Source: Haliclona indistincta
Taxonomy: Eukaryota; Porifera; Demospongiae; Haplosclerida; Chalinidae
Length of the DNA: 64,000 bases
NCBI GenBank assembly: GCA_964017065.1
Contig: OZ024787.1
Span: 1,258,658 to 1,322,657, forward strand
Direction of reading: 5' to 3'
Positions 1 through 9,471 of this stretch are shown here, piece after piece (positions within the stretch are counted from its first letter, which is position 1; the number at the start of each line of letters is the position of its first letter). The notes beneath the pieces are model-generated. The model saw only the letters and a list, made by a program, of their open reading frames with translations. It had not been told where the DNA came from and did not search any database. The position numbers were made by a program, and so were the translations under genes.

Positions 1-1696
1 CGTCATGACTCGAGTAGTATTCTTGTTGTCCAGCAAAGTCATACACGACAAAGTTGCCCAGCTGCTCACTCTGGATGTGGTGTGGAACGATCCCTGCTGT
101 GTAGCGTTGAACATCAGCGACACACTCTACAGCTGTAGAACTAGCTAGGCAGACGATGAGTTCAGTTATGGTAGTCTTACCAGCTCCACTGTCTCCTGTG
201 AGTATCAGTTTAGTGAACGTGTGCACTGGGAAGGCTGTCCTGCACTCTTCGAATGGTTCAAATAGTTTAATGATATCATACTTGTTACTAGCCATAGACA
301 ATGCAGTGTCGCCTAACTTGTTCTTAGTCAGTGGATTCACTCGACCAGTCGATAACAGATATTGTACAATGTGGGCGTGGCCACGTAGACAAGCATAGTG
401 AATTGGTGTCCAGCCATACTTGTGCTCACATGATGGGTTACAGTGTTCCTCTCTGATGAGATACTGAGCAATGTTGAGGTGACCATTAATACAAGCATCG
501 TGAAGTGGTGTCTCGCCACCATTGTCCTCACATGATGGGTTACAGTGTTCCTCTCTGATGAGATACTGAGCAATGTTGAGGTGACCATTAATACAAGCAT
601 CGTGAAGTGGTGTCGTGCCATAATTGTTCTCACATGATGGGTTACAGTGTTCCTCTCTGATGAGATACTGAGCAATGTTGAGGTGACCATTGTGACAAGC
701 ATCGTGAAGTGGTGTCTTGCCACAATTGCCCTCACATGATGGGTTACAGTGTTCCTCTCTGATGAGATACTGAGCAATGTTGAGGTGACCATTACTACAA
801 GCATAGTGAAGTGGTGTCTCGCCTTTATTGTTCTCACATGATGGGTTACAGTGTTCCTTTCTGATGAGATACTGAGCAATGTTGAGGTGACCATTAAAAC
901 AAGCATAGTGAAGTGGTGTATAGCCATACTCGTCCTCACATGATGGGTTACAGTGTTCCTCTCTGATGAGATACTGAGCAATGTTGAGGTGACCATGCCA
1001 ACAAGCATAGTGAAGTGGTGTCCTGCTATACTTGTGCTCACATGATGGGTTACAGTGTTCCTCTCTGATGAGATACTGAGCAATGTTGAGGTGACCATTG
1101 CGACAAGCATAGTGAAGTGGTGTATAGCCATTATTGTCCTCACATGATGGGTTACAGTGTTCCTCTCTGATGAGATACTGAGCAATGTTGAGGTGACCAT
1201 GGTAACAAGCAAAGTAAAGTGGTGTATAGCCATACTTGTCCTCACATGATGGGTTACAGTGTTCCTCTCTGATGAGATACTGAGCAATGCTGAGGTTACC
1301 ATGGTAACAAGCATAGTGAAGTGGTGTCCCGTTATACTTGTTCTTGTCCATAGGATCACAATGTAGTTCAACAATGAAATATTTCACCACCTCGAGGTGT
1401 CCATTGCGGGCGGCATAATGCAGTGGAATGTGTCCCTTCTTGTCCTTGCAGTTGGCGGCACACTTATACACAGATACTAGCGCAGTAATGACATTTGTCC
1501 AGCCCCAGTACGCAGCTAGGTGTAGCAGAGAGACCAATGATATCGCACTAGAGTATAAATCACTCATCTTGAACTTTGTCGTGATGGTAGCTGGTTCTGG
1601 TATGCTGGGCAGTAGCTGCTCCGCCACGAGCTTGTTCCCGCTCTTAAAAGCGATTAAATATTCTTCCTCTTGTTCATAATCTTCGTCTTCAGACAT
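1..1696 (-). CDS. Ankyrin-repeat Roc GTPase protein (DAPK-like ROCO family), 3' end outside the window
   Basis: The frame is open from an ATG at 1696-1694 to the window edge, about 565 codons. It starts MSEDEDYEQ, followed by a helical leader, a run of about 12 ankyrin repeats, and the start of a Roc GTPase domain. The P-loop GDSGAGKTT and the DFAGQQEYY switch motif are readable near positions 1-200. Nearly the same sequence, with few base changes, occurs in the complete paralogue at 21941-23117, so COR and Death domains are expected beyond the edge. The ankyrin-Roc-COR-Death order is that of the C-terminal half of animal DAPK1, but there is no kinase domain here. In that family the Roc-COR part binds GTP and the Death domain binds partners; the ligand here is unknown. 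It has more ankyrin repeats than its two paralogues. Confidence 0.85.
   Translation of the reverse strand, partial: MSEDEDYEQEEEYLIAFKSGNKLVAEQLLPSIPEPATITTKFKMSDLYSSAISLVSLLHLAAYWGWTNVITALVSVYKCAANCKDKKGHIPLHYAARNGHLEVVKYFIVELHCDPMDKNKYNGTPLHYACYHGNLSIAQYLIREEHCNPSCEDKYGYTPLYFACYHGHLNIAQYLIREEHCNPSCEDNNGYTPLHYACRNGHLNIAQYLIREEHCNPSCEHKYSRTPLHYACWHGHLNIAQYLIREEHCNPSCEDEYGYTPLHYACFNGHLNIAQYLIRKEHCNPSCENNKGETPLHYACSNGHLNIAQYLIREEHCNPSCEGNCGKTPLHDACHNGHLNIAQYLIREEHCNPSCENNYGTTPLHDACINGHLNIAQYLIREEHCNPSCEDNGGETPLHDACINGHLNIAQYLIREEHCNPSCEHKYGWTPIHYACLRGHAHIVQYLLSTGRVNPLTKNKLGDTALSMASNKYDIIKLFEPFEECRTAFPVHTFTKLILTGDSGAGKTTITELIVCLASSTAVECVADVQRYTAGIVPHHIQSEQLGNFVVYDFAGQQEYYSSHD
400..1400 (-). repeat. 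Homogenised 102-bp ankyrin-repeat coding array
   Basis: Successive 102-bp units (34 codons) encode variants of x-x-x-G-x-TPLHYAC-x-x-GHLNIAQYLIREEHCNPSCE. The half encoding LNIAQYLIREEHCNPSC is almost invariant at DNA level from unit to unit. Changes cluster at the three codons after CE, the codon before TPLH, the Y/D/F codon, and the two codons after AC. Reading towards the N-terminus, the residue before TPLH is W, E, T, K, E, Y, R, Y, Y, and the pair after AC is LR, IN, IN, HN, SN, FN, WH, RN, YH. Confidence 0.85.
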
Positions 1697-1708
1697 TTTT
1701 CATAGAAT

Positions 1709-2011
1709 TTGAAGTCCTCTCCTCCTAAATTCAAATCGGTCAAGCTCCTTGAGTCCTTGTTGCTTGAGTGGAATGCTTCATTGCTTTGCGGTTTCCTGTG
1801 CGCGCCTGTGGTCTATCCTAATCACGTGATGCTCGATACCCGCGCCCGCCAAGGAAACTTGTGTGTGTACGTGTGTGGTGACTGGAACAAGGTCCTTCGC
1901 TGGCTGATAGTCGGCTTCTTGGTTGGTCTGATCGGTCTGTTCCTGGTCTACCTAGTTCACAGACTGTTGAGGTCAGTGCTTCATTTACAGGTCAGTAAAA
2001 CAAATAATTAG
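1709..2011 (+). other. Possible small membrane-protein ORF divergent from ROCO1
   Basis: A 100-codon ORF on the opposite strand to ROCO1, starting 13 bp from its ATG. Its C-terminal part is strongly hydrophobic (LIVGFLVGLIGLFLVYLV), a plausible membrane helix. The same hydrophobic reading, GFLVGLIGxFLVYLVHRLL, is kept upstream of ROCO2 at about 23365-23427, although its surroundings changed. A GT donor-like site (CAG|GTCAGT) follows at about 1989. It may be a real exon or simply duplicated promoter DNA; low confidence. Confidence 0.2.
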
Positions 2012-2108
2012 AGTGTCACCTTCATGAACTAATGTGTTCAGTCTCTGATCATCCTCCATCGTGTGAATAAAGACTTCGGTGACTGAACACATTAGTGCAT
2101 AAAGGTAA
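2012..2108. mobile_element. Short foldback MITE, family M1
   Basis: About 97 bp with inverted ends (CACCTTCATGAACTAATGTG and its complement CACATTAGTGCATAAAGGT). The centre reads GATCATCCTCCATCGTGTGA. The same element recurs near 16662, 23490, 58102, 60048 and 61392. There is no coding capacity. Confidence 0.75.
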
Positions 2109-2753
2109 GGGACCCTGTAAAACGCGGAATACGGAATAACGGAATAGCGGAATAAAAGTGGGCGTATAAGGTGGGCGTTGCTGAACAAAAATTAATGTAA
2201 ACAACTGCAGTTCATGCACTGGGACACTGCAAAACATGCTGGCGCCATTATTGCGTGGTCTCACACTAGAAACTAAACCCAAGACCCTAAAAACTTCGCC
2301 TAACAGCGCCCAGTATGGACCTAACAGCGCCCAGTATGGACCTAACAGCGCCCAGTATTCGCCTAACAGCGCCCAGTATTCGCCTAACGGTGCCTAGTAT
2401 GGACCTAACAGCGCCCAGTATTCGCCTAACGGCGCTCTTAGGCAAACACTAGGTGCTGTTAGGTCCATACTAGGCACCGTTAGGCGAATACTGGGCACTG
2501 TTAGGTCCATACTAGGCGCCGTTAGGCGAATACTGGGCGCTGTTAGGCGAATACTGGGCGCTGTTAGGTCCATACTGGGCGCTGTTAGGCGAAGTTTTTT
2601 AGGGTCTTGGGTTTAGTTTCTAGCGAGACGGCGCTAGTCCATGGTCCATGTTGTGTAGCATGAACTGACCAGTTGATTTTTGATCAGCAACGCCCACCTT
2701 ACACGCCCACTTTTATTCCGCTATTCCGTATTCCGCGTTTTACAGGGTCCCTA
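2109..2753. mobile_element. Long foldback element with a minisatellite in both arms
   Basis: The outer arms GGGACCCTGTAAAACGCGGA (2109) and its complement ending at 2752 are matched over about 75 bp. A second matched pair runs from CCCAAGACCCTAAAAACTTC (2279) to GAAGTTTTTTAGGGTCTTGG (2589-2608). Between them lies a series of GCCTAACAGCGCCCAGTAT-type units, which switches orientation near 2440. The whole could form one very long hairpin. No ORF is present; it is best read as a non-autonomous foldback DNA transposon. Confidence 0.7.
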
Positions 2754-2798
2754 AAAGTAATAAGGTAAACGCCCCTAATTCCGGACACGTTGTGCTAT

Positions 2799-3257
2799 TA
2801 TTAGGGACGAGCACAATATTCCTGAAGTTCTGCCTATTATTCTTTCTGGAACTTCTCAAAATTTTCACCCATGATTCCCATTCATCTTGCCCAAAATTCT
2901 CGATATTATTCTTTGAAAATGATTAATAATGCTGAGGTGCACGCAAGCGACTCATAAGTGATGGCTCGGGCGACTGTGTATGAGGTCCCGTCTCAGACGA
3001 GGATGTTATTTCTGCGTCTGCCTCACTGTCTGATGACGGAGGTGATGATGAGAGAGTCACAGTCACTGTAGACTCGCTTGCTTCAGCTGCCTCTGCCATA
3101 CTGTCAGTAGATCTAGTAGTAAGTATAGTAGCCGATAGTAGCACACATGTGAGGGCGTGGCTTGAAAATTCCCTCCCAAAATTCTCAAAATTATTCTATT
3201 CCCACATCAGCCCATTATTCCCAAAATTATTCCGGAATATTGTGCGCGTCCCTAGCT
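2799..3257. mobile_element. MITE-like element with inverted ends
   Basis: The left end TTAGGGACGAGCACAATATTCC (2799-2820, shown in part) is complementary to GGAATATTGTGCGCGTCCCTA at 3232-3252. Related CCCAAAATTCTC stretches sit just inside both ends. A 73-codon Ser/Glu-rich frame on the minus strand inside it has no recognised domain and is not taken as a gene. Confidence 0.55.
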
Positions 3258-4154
3258 ATTATCCGAATTTCAGTAATTTCTACGGGCGAAAGTTTCAAGT
3301 GTTACACTTTATTAGAATCCTTGGGCCTTCTTCTTGACGACACTGTACAATTCTAGCAGTAATTGATCTATTTGTAAACGAGCGGCAGGTTTGTTTGCCA
3401 CTTTTTGGAACTCTTCAGTTTTAGGCTTTTTCACGGAAAAGAGCCTGGTACAGACTGTCTGCGCATGCTCCATAGCCTCGTACCCAGTCACATTTGCCCC
3501 ACTTTTGTTGGGCGATTGGATATTCTCGTTACACGTCCGTGACATGCAATTACTGTCTTTGGCGCGATCATAGACGTTCAGCAAGCATTGCATTCTTTGC
3601 TAGCGCTTTTTTACACTCGCAAACGTCAAGGAATGCGTGCAAGAACTTTCTGAGCAGTAGTTTGCAAGAACAAATCTCGTGAGTTATATCTCCCAGCCCC
3701 TTAATCATCTCGCCCACGTTATCACGTTTTTATTGCCACTTAAACTCGTTATTATGCGCGCGTGCGTAGACAGTCTGTACCAGGCCCTTTATCAAAGGGA
3801 CAGGGTACGAGGCTAGGGGCGGACCCTAATTCCAGACACTTCTAAAGGTTGGTCTGTGCGACCCTGCAAGGATGGTGCAAGTTTCCAAAGGTGTTACATT
3901 CGATGTTAAGCGATGAAAGACTCACTCAACTCACTGCAGTTTCCTAATCCAGGCTTGACTTTAGACTATTGAGCAACCGAATCAGGCTAGGAACGAAATT
4001 TTTGTATAAAATGCCTGTAATTGCTGTTTGCATGACAGAAATTACCAGTGAGTGGTTGAACAACCTTGCTGCTGCATACTTAGCACCGTAACATCAACTA
4101 CAGTTGGAGTAAGCAACAGAACTGCAGTGCAAAATAAGATAGAAATCAACGTAG
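3258..4154. other. Intergenic, no supported gene
   Basis: I see no convincing coding region. CCTGGTACAGACTGTCTG (about 3443-3461) occurs again inverted at 3767-3784. AGCCTCGTACCC (about 3474) occurs inverted near 3802. The two pairs are not in palindromic order, so this is probably rearranged repeat debris. CCTAATTCCAGACAC at 3827 resembles CCTAATTCCGGACAC at 2775. Confidence 0.5.
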
Positions 4155-4651
4155 GTTGAATCAGGAGCACATGAACAGAAGGAGCGTGCAACTGTAAACC
4201 GCGCGTTAGTGCCAACAGTGTATAATTAGATTCACAGATGTGTGCTCAGAACTTCCATATTTGGAAGTTTTTGTGCTTCATTAAATATGCGTGACGTACA
4301 TTCTGTGCACGTGATACATAATAGATCTAAGTGCGGCAAGAGAGGATGGCGCGAACCCATCGACGTCTTAGTCAGGCCAGCTCCAAGAGAAAGCTGATCA
4401 TGCTGTCTCTCCGGCGGATCCGTTTACAACAAGTGAAGAACTGGCCCGTGAGGAGCGCAATGAAAGCTGGGATGACCATATTCAAGCTGAGCAACACCAG
4501 GCGCGCTCGCTGTCGTAAACTTACCAAGTAATGCGCGTTAAATAGATATGACGTGCGTTCATACCTAGGTAAAGCGGAAGTACGTCATTAATTATTAAAG
4601 TGTTGGCACTGTACGTTGCACGCTCCTTCTGTTCATGTGCTCCTGGTTGAA
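4155..4651. mobile_element. Non-autonomous TIR element
   Basis: A 37-bp end starting TTGAATCAGGAGCACATGAA (4155-4192) has a near-perfect inverted partner at 4615-4651. The interior has a basic 66-codon frame (4331-4531) with no recognised domain. The element abuts the left end of the DIRS-like element by 16 bp. The superfamily is not clear because no target duplication is certain. Confidence 0.6.
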
Positions 4652-4741
4652 TTTTGACTATAAAAATAATATCAGAATGGCTAAGACCACGAAGTGGTTG
4701 AATGCTATTCTGCAGTATATGAAGAAGGTGAAGTCGAGCAT

Positions 4742-4870
4742 ATCAATTGTGTATGGCCTCATTTTCAAATAATTAGTTTGTTTGTAGTAATACGGTACCC
4801 AATCCCCGCCCTCTGGGCGGAGTCATAGGGTAGTATAAAAATCGAGCACGTGTACTATTCCACGGCCTTT
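4742..4870. repeat. Left inverted terminal repeat of the DIRS-like element
   Basis: Complementary to 9068-9195. It includes the near-palindrome CCCGCCCTCTGGGCGG and a TATAAAAAT box (4835-4843) that would serve transcription. Confidence 0.8.
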
Positions 4871-4934
4871 AATAACGAGTTTGACAGTGCATTATGTGCA
4901 TATCAATGTGAACAGGCGTGGGTGGGTGGGAGTA

Positions 4935-5049
4935 TTGATATGCTCGACTTCACCTTCTTCATATAATGCAGAATAGCATTCAACCACTTCGTGGTCTTAG
5001 CCATTCTGATATTATATTTCAGAAGGCTCAGTCTCACATATCAATTGTG
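4935..5049. repeat. Internal complementary region of the DIRS-like element
   Basis: 4936-5009 is the inverted copy of the left extremity (4671-4745). 5010-5045 is the inverted copy of the right extremity (9191-9223). In DIRS elements this segment is thought to template joining of the ends into a circle. It overlaps the last codons of the recombinase. Confidence 0.75.
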
Positions 5050-6010
5050 TTGTTTGTAGCTGACAGAACTGCTTTGGCAAACGTAGAGTTGCGAATAGGT
5101 TTGTAATAAAAGCGTTGAAAGGTTGAATTGTTGCTCCAGTCTGCTGCTTCCAGAATCTCATTAGTCGAAATTCCAAGGTTAGCAGCTGCAGAGGTAGAGG
5201 CTGCTCTGACTGAGTGAGCCTTGAAAATGCTGGTATCAATTCCTGCATCGCCAATGACCTGCTTTAGCCAGCGTGCCACAGTCGAGGATGTTACCGGACC
5301 ATGTGGCTTAATATAAGAAATAAGAAGTTGAGTGGTATCACCTCTTAGGGTCTGTGTCGCCTGTAGATACAATTCCAGTGACCTAACTGGGCATAGTCTA
5401 GTGTCCTCTGTGAACCTTGGAAAGAAAAACTCAGCCAAGGCCTTACCCGGGCGTGATTGCTTTGCCAGATCACTGGGTAGGAAGACCACTCCTTCTGGAG
5501 TGTTACGAAACCCTTTAAGGTTCAATCTTGAAAGATCAGTAGACCGAGAAGGGCGTGAGAGAGCCAACAGCATCGTGGTGCGTTGAGCGAGCAGTTTAAG
5601 GGAGGATCGGGAGTTGATTTCCTGACCTCTAAGTAGTGACAGTACTTTGGAGACATCCCAGGTATCCCTGTACCTAGGTAGAGGAGGGCGACTGTTAAAA
5701 GCCCCTTTTAGTACCCTCGACACGAATGGATGTTGACCAATCGATGTCCCATCCACTTGAGTGTGCATTGAGGCAATTGCAGAGCGGTATGCATTCAGAG
5801 AACGATATTGGTAACCTTCTTCAAAGAGGTGTGCCAGGAAGTTGACCACTTCCTCTACAGGTCCTGAAACGGGATCACTGTTCCGTTCAGAGCACCAGCT
5901 GATCCATCTCTTGCAGAGGGAGTCATATGACTGCGCTGACTTGTGCCTCCATGATGAGAGGAGGAGGTCCGAAGCTCGCTTAGATAGGTTCTTGTTTTCA
6001 TATTGTTTCC
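5034..6010 (-). CDS. Tyrosine recombinase (YR) of the DIRS-like element
   Basis: An open segment of about 320 codons forming the end of an 802-codon frame. An N-terminal SAM-like helical region (KSAQSYDSLCKRWISWC) is followed by the catalytic core. The first arginine lies in LALSRPSRSTDLSRL, the HxxR box is HSVRAAS, and the tyrosine lies in FQRFYYKP near the C-terminus. The enzyme would integrate the circular DNA intermediate. The frame runs from the RNase H region through a frame change near 6010, where the RNase H frame ends WHISG. In this family RT/RH and YR frames can overlap naturally, so that change may not be a defect. No break is seen inside the YR domain. Confidence 0.75.
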
Positions 6011-8052
6011 TGAGATATGCCACACGGCTAGGTGTGGTCTCACCTCTGGGAGGCAGCCCTCCCGGACCTCCTGCATCAGGTCTGGTTGGGGCTCTATAGC
6101 TCCTACCAGCAAGCTGAGTAGCTTGGGGTACCACGGTTGTGATGGCCAAATCGGGGCGACCAGGACTATCTCTGCTTCCTGTCTCTCCACCATCGCTAGG
6201 ACCCTTCCCACCAGGTTCCACGGCGGGTTGGCAAAGCCCCTCACGGACCTCCAATCCTGCTGAAAGGCATCTGTTGCCTCTGCTGCTGGGTCGGGTCTCC
6301 AGCTGAAGAACCTCGGTAGTTGGAAGGACAGGCGAGAAGCGAACAGATCGACGTTCAAGTCGGGGAAGCGCTGCGCTATCCTCCTGAACACCATTCTGTT
6401 CAATATCCAGTCGGAGCGGTCCTTCATGACCCTCGACTCCTCGTCCGCGATCGTATTCTCTTCCCCTGGGAGATGCTGAGCGGACAGTGATATCCCTCTC
6501 GTCAGGCACCACATCCAGAGATCTCTGGCAATCAGTGTGGCCTGGGCGGAGACTGTCCCGCCCATGTTGTTTACATACGACACCGCCATTTGGTTGTCCA
6601 GGAACAGGCGGACATGTATGTTGGATCGCTCCTTCAGAAAGGATTTCTGCTAGGAAGGCAGCTAAAAGCTCCAGGCAGTTTATGTGGAGGTGATTCTCCT
6701 CGCTGGACCAAGGCCCTCCTGTCCGGATCCTCTGTGAGGACGCACCCCAACCTGTGCGAGAAGCATCCGATTCTATCGTCAAATCTGGATCTCTTCGAAG
6801 CAGGCTTTTGCCATTCCACTCCTGTGCATGGTCTGCCCACCAGGATAGGTCTTCCCTGGCTTGCCTCGAGAGAGGACAGTGGCTCTCGTACGACTGATCG
6901 CCGCGATGCAGAGCCTTCGCTAAATCCGCCTGCAACGCCCTGCAATACAGGGGGGCTGGCGCGATCGCCTGGGCGACTGCATTGAACTTTCCCAAGAGGC
7001 GTGACACGACTCTCGCAGTGGGAGTGGTCGGTGCCTTCGATAGGGCTGTCGCTTCTGCCCGCAGCTTCTTTAGCTTTTGCCAGGGGACTTCGAGCTCCAT
7101 GGAACGGGAATCTACTGTCATTCCCAGGAACTCTAACCTCTGTGACGGGTCTCTCACTGTTTTGGTTGGATGCACAATGAAGCCCAAGGCTTCCAATAGA
7201 AACACTAGTGCTTTGGTGTGGTCTCTCGCTAGCTCTTCCGTCTCCGCCATTACCAGAACATCGTCTATATAAGCCACTAGCCGTACTCCGAGCTCTCTGA
7301 GCAGAGTTATTGCTGGCTTCAGGGTCTTGGTAAAGACCCATGGAGCACAGGACAGGCCGAATGGCAGGCAATTGAACTGAAATAGACGATCCTGTGCGGA
7401 GAAACGGAGGACCTTCCTGTCCTCCTCGTGTATTGGAATCATAAAAATTAATAGGCATCCTTTAAATCCACTTTCGTCATCCAGTCGTTCTGCCTCAGAA
7501 CGTCTCTGAGGGTATGAAATCCTCCATTTTGAAGTGGTGGGCTGGAATAAATTCGTTGAGGCATTTGAGATCTATCACAGGTCTCATGCCTCCGCCCTTC
7601 TTGGGAATCAGAAAAAGTGTTGAATAGAAACCCTTTCCCTGTTCTGACTTGGGCAGTTCCACGATCGCTCCTTTCTCGAGCATCGTGTGAATTTCCTCTA
7701 GAACCAAGACCTGTTCTTGGCTGGAGGTCACACCCATCCTTGGTGGGTGTGTCTGAGTAGGGTGGTTCAGGAATTCTATCCTGTAACCCTGAATTGTGTC
7801 TAAGACCCATTTGTCTGATGTGACATGTAGCCAATTCTCTCTGAAATGTGCTAACCGGCCTGCTACGAGACCATTCGTTAAAGCTCTCTGAGCTAATATC
7901 CCCCTTTTTGCTAGCAAGTTGACAGTTGGACATGTTAATGGAACAACTTTCTTTTTTACTTCCATAATAGGCATGTGTGGAACTCTGTCCACTACTGGCA
8001 TGCATGAGTTCACATGTCCTACTTGCGAGTGGCCTGCTTCTTGCGCTGCCAC
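6000..8052 (-). pseudogene. Reverse transcriptase-RNase H region with frameshifts
   Basis: The RT leader and fingers are readable at 8052-7500 (FYSTLFLIPKKGGGMRPVID). The palm follows at about 7500-7447 (WMTKVDLKDAY), then PFGLSCAPWVF and the catalytic YIDD (AYIDDVLVMA) in the frame below 7442. RNase H begins at TIESDASRTGWG (near 6770). Its later part (LFLDNQMAVSYVNNMGG, then DLFASRL and NPPW) is in another frame. Breaks seen: a missing base near 7508, about five extra bases after DLKDAY near 7450 creating a stop, and a frame change near 6645. Domain order and motifs are those of DIRS/YR retrotransposons. Confidence 0.8.
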
Positions 8053-9033
8053 GGGCTCTTGCTGCCTCGGCTGGAGTAGCCACCGCCTCTTTGGGGGACA
8101 GTGGGGTGGCTCTTCGAAAAAAACCGCTTCTTCTTGGGTGGAGATTTCACTTGGGCAGTCTCTGTCAGGATTTCCAGTGACTTTGACCTGTCCTGCATCT
8201 TGGTCTCAAAATCCTGACCGAACAGCATTGGAGCGACTGATTTGTATAGCTCCTTCTCCTCAGCCATGTCTTGCATCTTCGGGTTGACCACCTTGAGGAT
8301 TCTTTTACGTCGGACAGCCGATACCTGAGACGAGGCGTTTCCGAGTAGCTTGATAGCGTCTTCAACAGTGTATCTGGCATCCTGAGCAGTGAAGCTCTCG
8401 TCATCTATCCTTGCGAGTAGGTAGGTCAGAGGTCCGACAGGGTCCAATATATGGGCTTGCATTCTGGCGAGCTCTGCATCCATGGACTTGACCTCTGAGA
8501 ACTTCGGTGTCAAAAATGCTTTGAACACCGGGTCCAGTTTTGGACAGCGTGTCTGTGGCAAACTGGGAGTTGGAAAACTGTTCCTCAGTCTGCGCCTCTC
8601 GGCGTTCGACACCGTTGACGAGAACGAGTCTCTGACAAGTCTTTCCTCGTCGGGGTCCCTGCAGCTCTACGTAGCCGGCGTGGTTGTCCCCCTCCGCTTC
8701 TTCTTCGAAGTCGTCTTCGTCTTGCCACCTGGGCTGTCGCGGTGGAGGGGATCTAGAGTCATCCGCCCAGCTGCCGCTGCCGTTCTCTGACGACCGCGAA
8801 GCAGCTGACGGGCCAGCGCTGACCTTCTCTGAGAGTCGGTCGACCCGTGTGGAAATGGCATTCACTGTAGAACTCAGAGAGGACCAGGATTGCTCCTGAG
8901 AGGTCCTGAGCCCCCTGAGCTCCGCCATGATAAGGGAGTTAGCGCTCTGGCTATTCCCATGATCGGCAGCACTCTGGTTGCCGATTTGATCGTCAACGTT
9001 CAGGTTGATGGTATCTTCTCCGTTAGTAGACAT
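8019..9033 (-). pseudogene. Gag-like region of the DIRS-like element, frameshifted
   Basis: The start at 9033 gives MSTNGEDTINLNVDD, then a coiled, Ser-rich region (LSSTVNAISTRVDRLSEKV) and an acidic stretch (DEDDFEEEAEGD). Near 8655 the meaningful reading moves to another frame (DPDEERLVRDSFSSTVSNAE, then KLDPVFKAFLTPKF) and ends in a basic tail at 8019. Position at the 5' end and composition fit DIRS gag proteins. One indel separates the two halves. No zinc knuckle is seen, which is usual for this group. Confidence 0.6.
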
Positions 9034-9067
9034 ACTTGATGTTCCTTGAGATCAAACGAGTTTGAAA

Positions 9068-9195
9068 AAAGGCCGTGGAATAGTACACGTGCTCGATTTT
9101 TATACTACCCTATGACTCCGCCCAGAGGGCGGGGATTGGGTACCGTATTACTACAAACAAACTAATTATTTGAAAATGAGGCCATACACAATTGA
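9068..9195. repeat. Right inverted terminal repeat of the DIRS-like element
   Basis: Complementary to 4742-4870. It lies upstream of the gag start and holds the probable promoter of the element on the minus strand. Confidence 0.8.
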
Positions 9196-9224
9196 TGTGA
9201 GACTGAGCCTTCTGAAATATAATT

Positions 9225-9263
9225 TCCAACGTGATTTGGTGGACAAAACCAAATCACGTTGGG
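9225..9263. repeat. Perfect hairpin next to the DIRS insertion
   Basis: CCAACGTGATTTGGT and its exact complement ACCAAATCACGTTGG are separated by 7 bases. It lies directly against the right end of the DIRS-like element and may belong to an older element into which the DIRS inserted. Confidence 0.6.
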
Positions 9264-9471
9264 TGCGGTTTTGATCAGTAGGGCTAGTTCTACCCGTATT
9301 CCTGCACCACTGGTAATAGTTTAGTACTTAAACTCAGTGAGATGATGCTGCTATGATAGCTCTACCTGCGTAGTGAAAATGGCTAAACTATGTCAACGCA
9401 TTCTTGAGAAATGCAGCATGAAAAGTAGAGTGTCCGGAATTAGGAACCGTCCGGAATTAGGTGCCGTTACC
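9264..9471. other. Intergenic, repeat debris
   Basis: No gene is seen. GTCCGGAATTAGG occurs twice (9431 and 9448). Its complement CCTAATTCCGGAC occurs at about 2775, so these may be remnants of the ends of one larger nested element. Confidence 0.4.

Larger units (their letters stand above)
4668..9223 (-). mobile_element. DIRS-like tyrosine-recombinase retrotransposon, degenerate
   Basis: A 4.56-kb element reading on the minus strand: gag-like region, reverse transcriptase, RNase H, then tyrosine recombinase. Inverted terminal repeats of about 128 bp lie at 4742-4870 and 9068-9195. An internal complementary region (4935-5049) matches the extreme left end (4671-4745) and the extreme right end (9191-9223) joined together, which is the DIRS hallmark. 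The joined-end sequence implies that both termini share the trinucleotide AAT (4668-4670 and 9221-9223). Several coding frames are broken, so this copy is probably dead. Confidence 0.85.

Noticed and set aside
337..1374. A 345-codon minus-strand frame made of repeated LVTMVTSTLLSISSERNTVT units
   Set aside because: It is an alternative frame of the 102-bp ankyrin repeats. The true ROCO1 frame runs through the whole region with clear ankyrin and Roc motifs.
2923..3144. Ser/Glu-rich 73-codon minus-strand frame
   Set aside because: Lies inside a MITE-like element, has no recognised domain and no splice or paralogue support.
3312..3593. 93-codon minus-strand frame ending in ELYSVVKKKAQGF
   Set aside because: No recognised family, overlaps rearranged inverted repeats, and no flanking gene signals.
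5332..7272. Plus-strand frames across the DIRS-like element
   Set aside because: They are antisense to RT, RNase H and recombinase motifs read on the minus strand.
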